NCBI GenBank assembly: GCA_018907035.1
Contig: JACCIC010000003.1
Coordinates: 872,501-936,500, forward strand
Direction: 5' to 3'
DNA: 64,000 nt
Source of the DNA: Sycobia sp. Sy_11
Lineage: Eukaryota > Arthropoda > Insecta > Hymenoptera > Epichrysomallidae
The translations under genes and the position numbers were made by a program. The stretch's first letter is position 1; each line of letters opens with the position of its first letter. Positions 60,379 to 64,000 of the stretch are shown piece after piece. Below the pieces are notes generated by a model. The model did not search any database. It was not told the DNA's origin and saw nothing but the letters and a program-made list of their open reading frames with translations.

Positions 60379-62092
60379 ATGTTGACGGACGCGAACGGTA
60401 GTGGTCGCATTGAGGTCAGTAACTCGAGTGGAGCGTGCGTTGTGCGTGTAAAACTGCCTGATTTGGAGCGCAGGCCAAATATAGCGCTTTCGATGGCAAA
60501 CTACTCGCTATCTACCTCGCCATAAAACATTTTCGGCACATGGTAGAAGCCTGGGTATTTACGATCTTTACTGATCATAAACCCCTCACGTTCGCGTTCC
60601 AGCAGGAATTGGAGAAGGCGCCACCCAGGCAGGCTCGTCATCTCGATTATATCGGGCAGTTCATGACGGACATCAGGCACATCCCGGGTCGCAAAAACAT
60701 CGTGGCCGGCGCGTTGTTCCGAATCGAGGTAATAAACAGACCCCTGGATTATACAGCACTCGCTGCTTCTCAGGAAAGCGACGATGAATTGAAGGCGTTG
60801 TTACGCTCTGAAACGGGACTGCAGCTTAAAAAAATGCCTCTTCCATATACAGCAACTGAGGTGCTTTGCGATGTTTCAACAGCCGTGACGAGGCCCTACC
60901 TCACTCTTCAATTCAGAGAAGTGGCATTTAAATCGATGCATGGTCTTGCACACCCGGGCATCAAGGCAACGACAGCGTTAGTAGCGCAACGGTTCGTTTG
61001 GCCGTCCATGAAGAAGAATTGCCGCTCCTGGGCTCGAGTGTGTATAAAAAGTCAAAGATCGAAAATATCGCGGCACGAGTCGTCAGCGTTAGGGAATTTC
61101 CCATTAACATCTGCAAAATTTGAAGACGTGCACGTAGATATTATAATACTACCACCATCGTAGGGGCACCGATATTGCCTTACCTGCGTAGATCGATACT
61201 CCCGATGGTCGGAAGCATTCCCGTTCCCGATCAAGAAGCAGAAACGGTGGCTCGGGCTTTTTATGAGGGTTGGATTTGCCGGTTCGGGACACCTGTGCGC
61301 GTAACTACTGATTAGGGCCGGCAGTTGGAAGCTCAGGTATTCAGCGAGCTTAACCGCCTGACAGGCACGAGTCATTTAAGAAGAACAGCTTACCACCCAC
61401 AAGCGTACGGAATGGTCGAGCGTTTCCACCGACAGCTGAAAGCGGCAATCAGGTGCCATAAAAACGACCAGTGGACCCGTGTCTTACCTACTGTCCTCCT
61501 GGGTATTCGAGCAGCATGGAAGGAAGACATTGAGTCAGCGTCAGCCGAGCAGCTTTATGGACAATCTCTTAGAATACCTGGAGAATTCCTAGGAACACGC
61601 GGAACCGGCAACATATCCGCAAAGACATACACGGACGAACTAAAACGCCACTTCGAATGTTTCAAACCCATTCCAGCGTCTCGTCACTGTGAAAACTAAA
61701 TATTTGTTTTCAAAGAGTTGTCAACGGCAAAACGTGTTTACCTGCGACGAGATAAGATGAGGAATGCGTTGCAAATGCCATATGACGGCTCGTACGAGGT
61801 TGTTAGCCGGTCAGAAAAAACTTATGGCGTGAGGATCAACAATCGTATCGTAATTGTAGCAATCGATCGACTTAAGCGGGTGTATAGTCTCACCGAAGCT
61901 ACACCAAACGAGAGCCACATCAGCATCGACATAAACAGAAAGCCTGTTAATGAGATGCCCGGTCCCATAAACATCGAACCAGCGCCAGAACAGCATACAG
62001 TAAGTATAGATTCCGAGCAGCCTGTGGCAATGCGGCGATCGAAACGGCAAACTCGCACCATTGATCGGTACCAGACCGGGTTTTCAGAATAG
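60379..62092 (+). pseudogene. Gypsy gag stub joined to RNase H and integrase remains
   Basis: A gag start at 60379 (MLTDANGSGRIEVSNSSG, then VVRVKLPDLER) runs about 31 codons and meets, out of frame, the RNase H segment KYSAFDGKLLAIYLAIKHFR at about 60478. TDHKPLTFAFQQ and RQARHLDYIGQF follow. The integrase has HGLAHPGIKATTALVAQRF of the zinc finger, though its cysteine pair is damaged. Its catalytic core reads CVDRYSRW (first Asp), TDxGRQ with a stop after the second Asp, and HPQAYGMVERFHRQLKAA with the Glu. The C-terminal domain reads MPYDGSYEVVSRSEKTYGVR. Stops near 61163, 61314 and 61699 and a frameshift near 61230 make it non-functional. No envelope gene is present. Confidence 0.85.
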
Positions 62093-62110
62093 TATCGTGA
62101 CTCCATCACT

Positions 62111-62121
62111 GGCAGGGGGGG
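62111..62121 (+). promoter_or_regulatory. Gypsy polypurine tract
   Basis: GGCAGGGGGGG lies directly before the 3' LTR start TGCTATGGCGG, the expected place for plus-strand priming. Confidence 0.7.
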
Positions 62122-62362
62122 TGCTATGGCGGCCATGTCGCTTGCACCAAGATGCAGGGATTTAAGAAACCCGACCACGCCTCAACACTATGAACAGCCG
62201 CTGCACAGATGGCCCGCCGGCCAAGAAATATCGGAGCATGCGAATACCTGACCGACCCTTAGGTTTATTGGTCCCAGGTAATAAATAGATTTTCCCTTAC
62301 CCGCAAATGGTCCACATGGGATGATTACTTCACTTGGTCTGCAGCCTTGATCACGAGACGAC

Positions 62363-62365
<3 letters not shown>
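62122..62365 (+). repeat. Gypsy 3' LTR, truncated by (CT)n
   Basis: Starts TGCTATGGCGGCC and follows the 5' LTR to CGAGACGACGT, where it stops at a CT run. The 5' LTR continues for 150 more bases. The following 62399-62655 is unassigned, though GGTACCAACTG near 62560 and GC-rich blocks suggest remains of another LTR or leader. Confidence 0.75.

Positions 62366-62398
<33 letters not shown>
62366..62398. repeat. (CT)n microsatellite
   Basis: Replaces the end of the Gypsy 3' LTR. Confidence 0.9.
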
Positions 62399-62401
<3 letters not shown>

Positions 62402-62654
62402 CGACTTGGTCCTTCCGTAGCTGAGCGGAGAAGACCGTTTTATTCTTTCGTTTCCTCTTTCTTCGCGATAGTCGCGAGGATCGGCAATTTGGCCGGTTAC
62501 AATCTATATTTCGTATCTTTCTGTTTTTTAAATTAAATACCGTGAATATTTAAGCAGTGGTACCAACTGAAATTAAAGCAAGATGATTGTTTGTGAATAA
62601 CACATTTTGTAAGCGGACGCTCGACATGACACCTTTTATGCATCAGTGACGTTG

Positions 62655-62656
<2 letters not shown>

Positions 62657-62727
<71 letters not shown>
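62657..62727. repeat. (TA)n microsatellite
   Basis: About 35 TA units, the longest in the window, directly before family D copy 3. Confidence 0.9.
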
Positions 62728-62729
<2 letters not shown>

Positions 62730-62933
62730 CACAGTTTTGAGTTTATTGGTAACAAACTCCATTTTTCCTTTTATTCAAACTACAAAAATAAACCCTATGT
62801 CACCGTTCAAGTTAATATAACGTATCAAAAACAAAAAAATAATATGTCGTCACAAATTATATTCAGTATGATTTGGCATACACATTCATTTTATAAGAGA
62901 AGATGGAGAAACAGAGAGAGAGAGAGAGAGGGA

Positions 62934-62997
<64 letters not shown>

Positions 62998-63440
62998 TTT
63001 TCCCGCGTAAGAGAAAATAAAATTTACAAAGATGAAAAGATATCCATAAAGTGTTAGAGTAGTGTCGGATTAACTTGAAGAGCAAAGAGGGTAACACCGA
63101 CTAACATCACACCTTCTTCAGGATACGAAGCCTCAAGTTGGATAAGATCATTCATCTGAGCTGGCCTGGTAGTAATACTTTAAGCGGACTAATTTGCGTT
63201 GATGTTCGTGTTTCAAGACGCCACCTAGTAGCCGCTAGTCAAACCGACTACTAAAACTGTTAACTTAATTTATTGATGAAAGTAAAATAATTTTCAATAA
63301 AAAAACATAGCCTATGTCCTTCCCAAGATAATATAGAATCTATATGTCAAATTTCAGAACAATCGGTTCAGTAATTTGTTTGGTTATCGTGTACAAACAA
63401 AAATACGCTTTGTCTTTAAAAATTAGTATGAGTATGATAT
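62728..63440 (+). repeat. Family D dispersed repeat, copy 3, with internal (GA)n
   Basis: The best-preserved copy. It has GTTTGATTTATTGG-type left sequence, then ATTCAGTATGATTTGGCATA and the GA run (62915-62993). TACAAAGATGAAAAGATATC and ACCGACTAACATCACACC follow, then GTAAAATAATTTTCAATAAA, ATTTCAGAACAATCGGTTCA and the end AAATTAGTATGAGTATGAT. No coding sequence or terminal inverted repeat was found. Confidence 0.75.
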
Positions 63441-63463
63441 GATATAATATGATAGTATGATAT

Positions 63464-63498
<35 letters not shown>

Positions 63499-63967
63499 GT
63501 ATATATATACAATTTGTTCATCTCGTGTAATAAGGTTTTATTCACATGTGGTTTTAAATTTCTTTGGTAAACAGATCATAAATTTTTATTAATTTTGGTA
63601 TTGTTGATTTATATTAAAAATAAGAATTTTACATCACCAAAGAACAAATTATTAACACTTATTTAACAATGTTTTTAATATGTGAACAAATAAAAAGTAT
63701 ATTGTTTCTTATTTTGCATTTAAATTTTTGCCAAGCATATAATACCTTTTAGTACCTCCACTTTTATTTTATTAGCAACTTTTTTTGTTAGTCCCTCAAC
63801 ATTTATTTTATTTTATTTGTGATACTGTGCCCTGATGAAATAACACTTTTCTTCTTTAGATGGGGTTTTGTTTCTGTTATCTTCCTTCAAATCCTCCAAC
63901 AACGTTATGTAATAATCGCGATTAATGATATTTCTCTTTTCAATTTAGTCGATGAATATTATACTAT
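63441..63967 (-). other. AT-rich DNA with a possible mariner remnant
   Basis: A GATATGAT-rich tail and (TA)n run to about 63510. On the minus strand near 63820-63930 a fragment reading DYYITLLEDLKEDNRNKTPS resembles the mariner segment before the second Asp, but nothing else around it can be aligned with confidence. Confidence 0.3.
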
Positions 63968-64000
63968 TGTGACGGTCATGCTGCTTGCACTGAGACACAG
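63968..64000 (+). repeat. Start of a second Gypsy-like LTR, cut by the window edge
   Basis: TGTGACGGTCATGCTGCTTG followed by CACTGAGACACAG aligns with the LTR start TGCTATGGCGGCCATGTCGC followed by TTGCACCAAGATGCAG at 62122. A related element probably begins here and extends beyond the window. Confidence 0.45.

Larger units (their letters stand above)
59851..62365 (+). mobile_element. Internally deleted Gypsy retrotransposon with two LTRs
   Basis: 5' LTR (59851-60255), primer-binding site, gag stub, RNase H, integrase, C-terminal domain, purine tract and truncated 3' LTR (62122-62365). The first 233 comparable LTR bases differ at about 17 sites (about 7 percent), so the insertion is much older than the gag-only BEL. 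Most of gag, all protease and most of RT are missing, joined at about 60470. Confidence 0.85.

Overview
The window is insect nuclear DNA: AT-rich, with GT-AG introns, many dinucleotide microsatellites and a dense mix of decayed transposable elements. The element mix (mariners, an R1-clade LINE, BEL/Pao, Gypsy, tRNA-derived SINEs) and the insect-like PEN-2 suggest Hymenoptera, perhaps an ant, but this is inference. No bacterial, organellar or viral gene set is present.

Only two host genes could be built with confidence. They are convergent, near 46-54 kb. On the + strand is a nine-exon SLC37 family sugar-phosphate/phosphate exchanger (46270-52905, 541 residues including a 15-codon possible cassette exon). 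On the - strand is a three-exon pen-2 gene, encoding the gamma-secretase subunit (53249-53868, exactly 101 residues). Their coding ends lie about 340 bp apart, separated by a (TA)n tract. A possible coding exon of an unknown gene lies on the - strand at 7485-7724.

1-25 kb is mostly gene-free AT-rich DNA holding Gypsy gag-pol remains (1.1-2.4 kb), a 1.07 kb TIR element, two short TIR elements (one with TTAA flanks, piggyBac-like), tRNA-derived SINE copies, three dead mariners (13.9, 16.4 and 23.4 kb), a Jockey-like RT scrap and a decayed R1-clade LINE (19-20.5 kb).

25.5-45 kb is a nest of repeats. It contains two copies of an unclassified TG...CA element (family A), a BEL solo LTR, three copies of a 1.65 kb LTR-like repeat (family B), a young gag-only BEL element with nearly identical 473 bp LTRs, a BEL pol fragment with its 3' LTR, and a truncated mariner.

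54-64 kb holds a nearly full-length R1-clade LINE sitting inside an (AC)n microsatellite, a 60-bp minisatellite with an internal orientation switch, an internally deleted Gypsy element with both LTRs, a repeat with an internal (GA)n tract, and the start of another Gypsy-like LTR at the window edge.

The most unusual observation is in family B. Each copy carries tandem stem-loops with near-constant loops, but their stems differ in sequence and remain complementary (for example CTGGT/ACCAG, TCTGT/ACAGA, CTGGG/CCCAG; outer stems AGTAAGGC/GCCTTACT, AGTGAAGC/GCTTCACT). This compensatory change points to a selected RNA or DNA structure that I cannot match to a known element. The R1-clade LINE is also notable: both ORFs are free of frameshifts over about 4.3 kb but carry four in-frame stops, all TAG.
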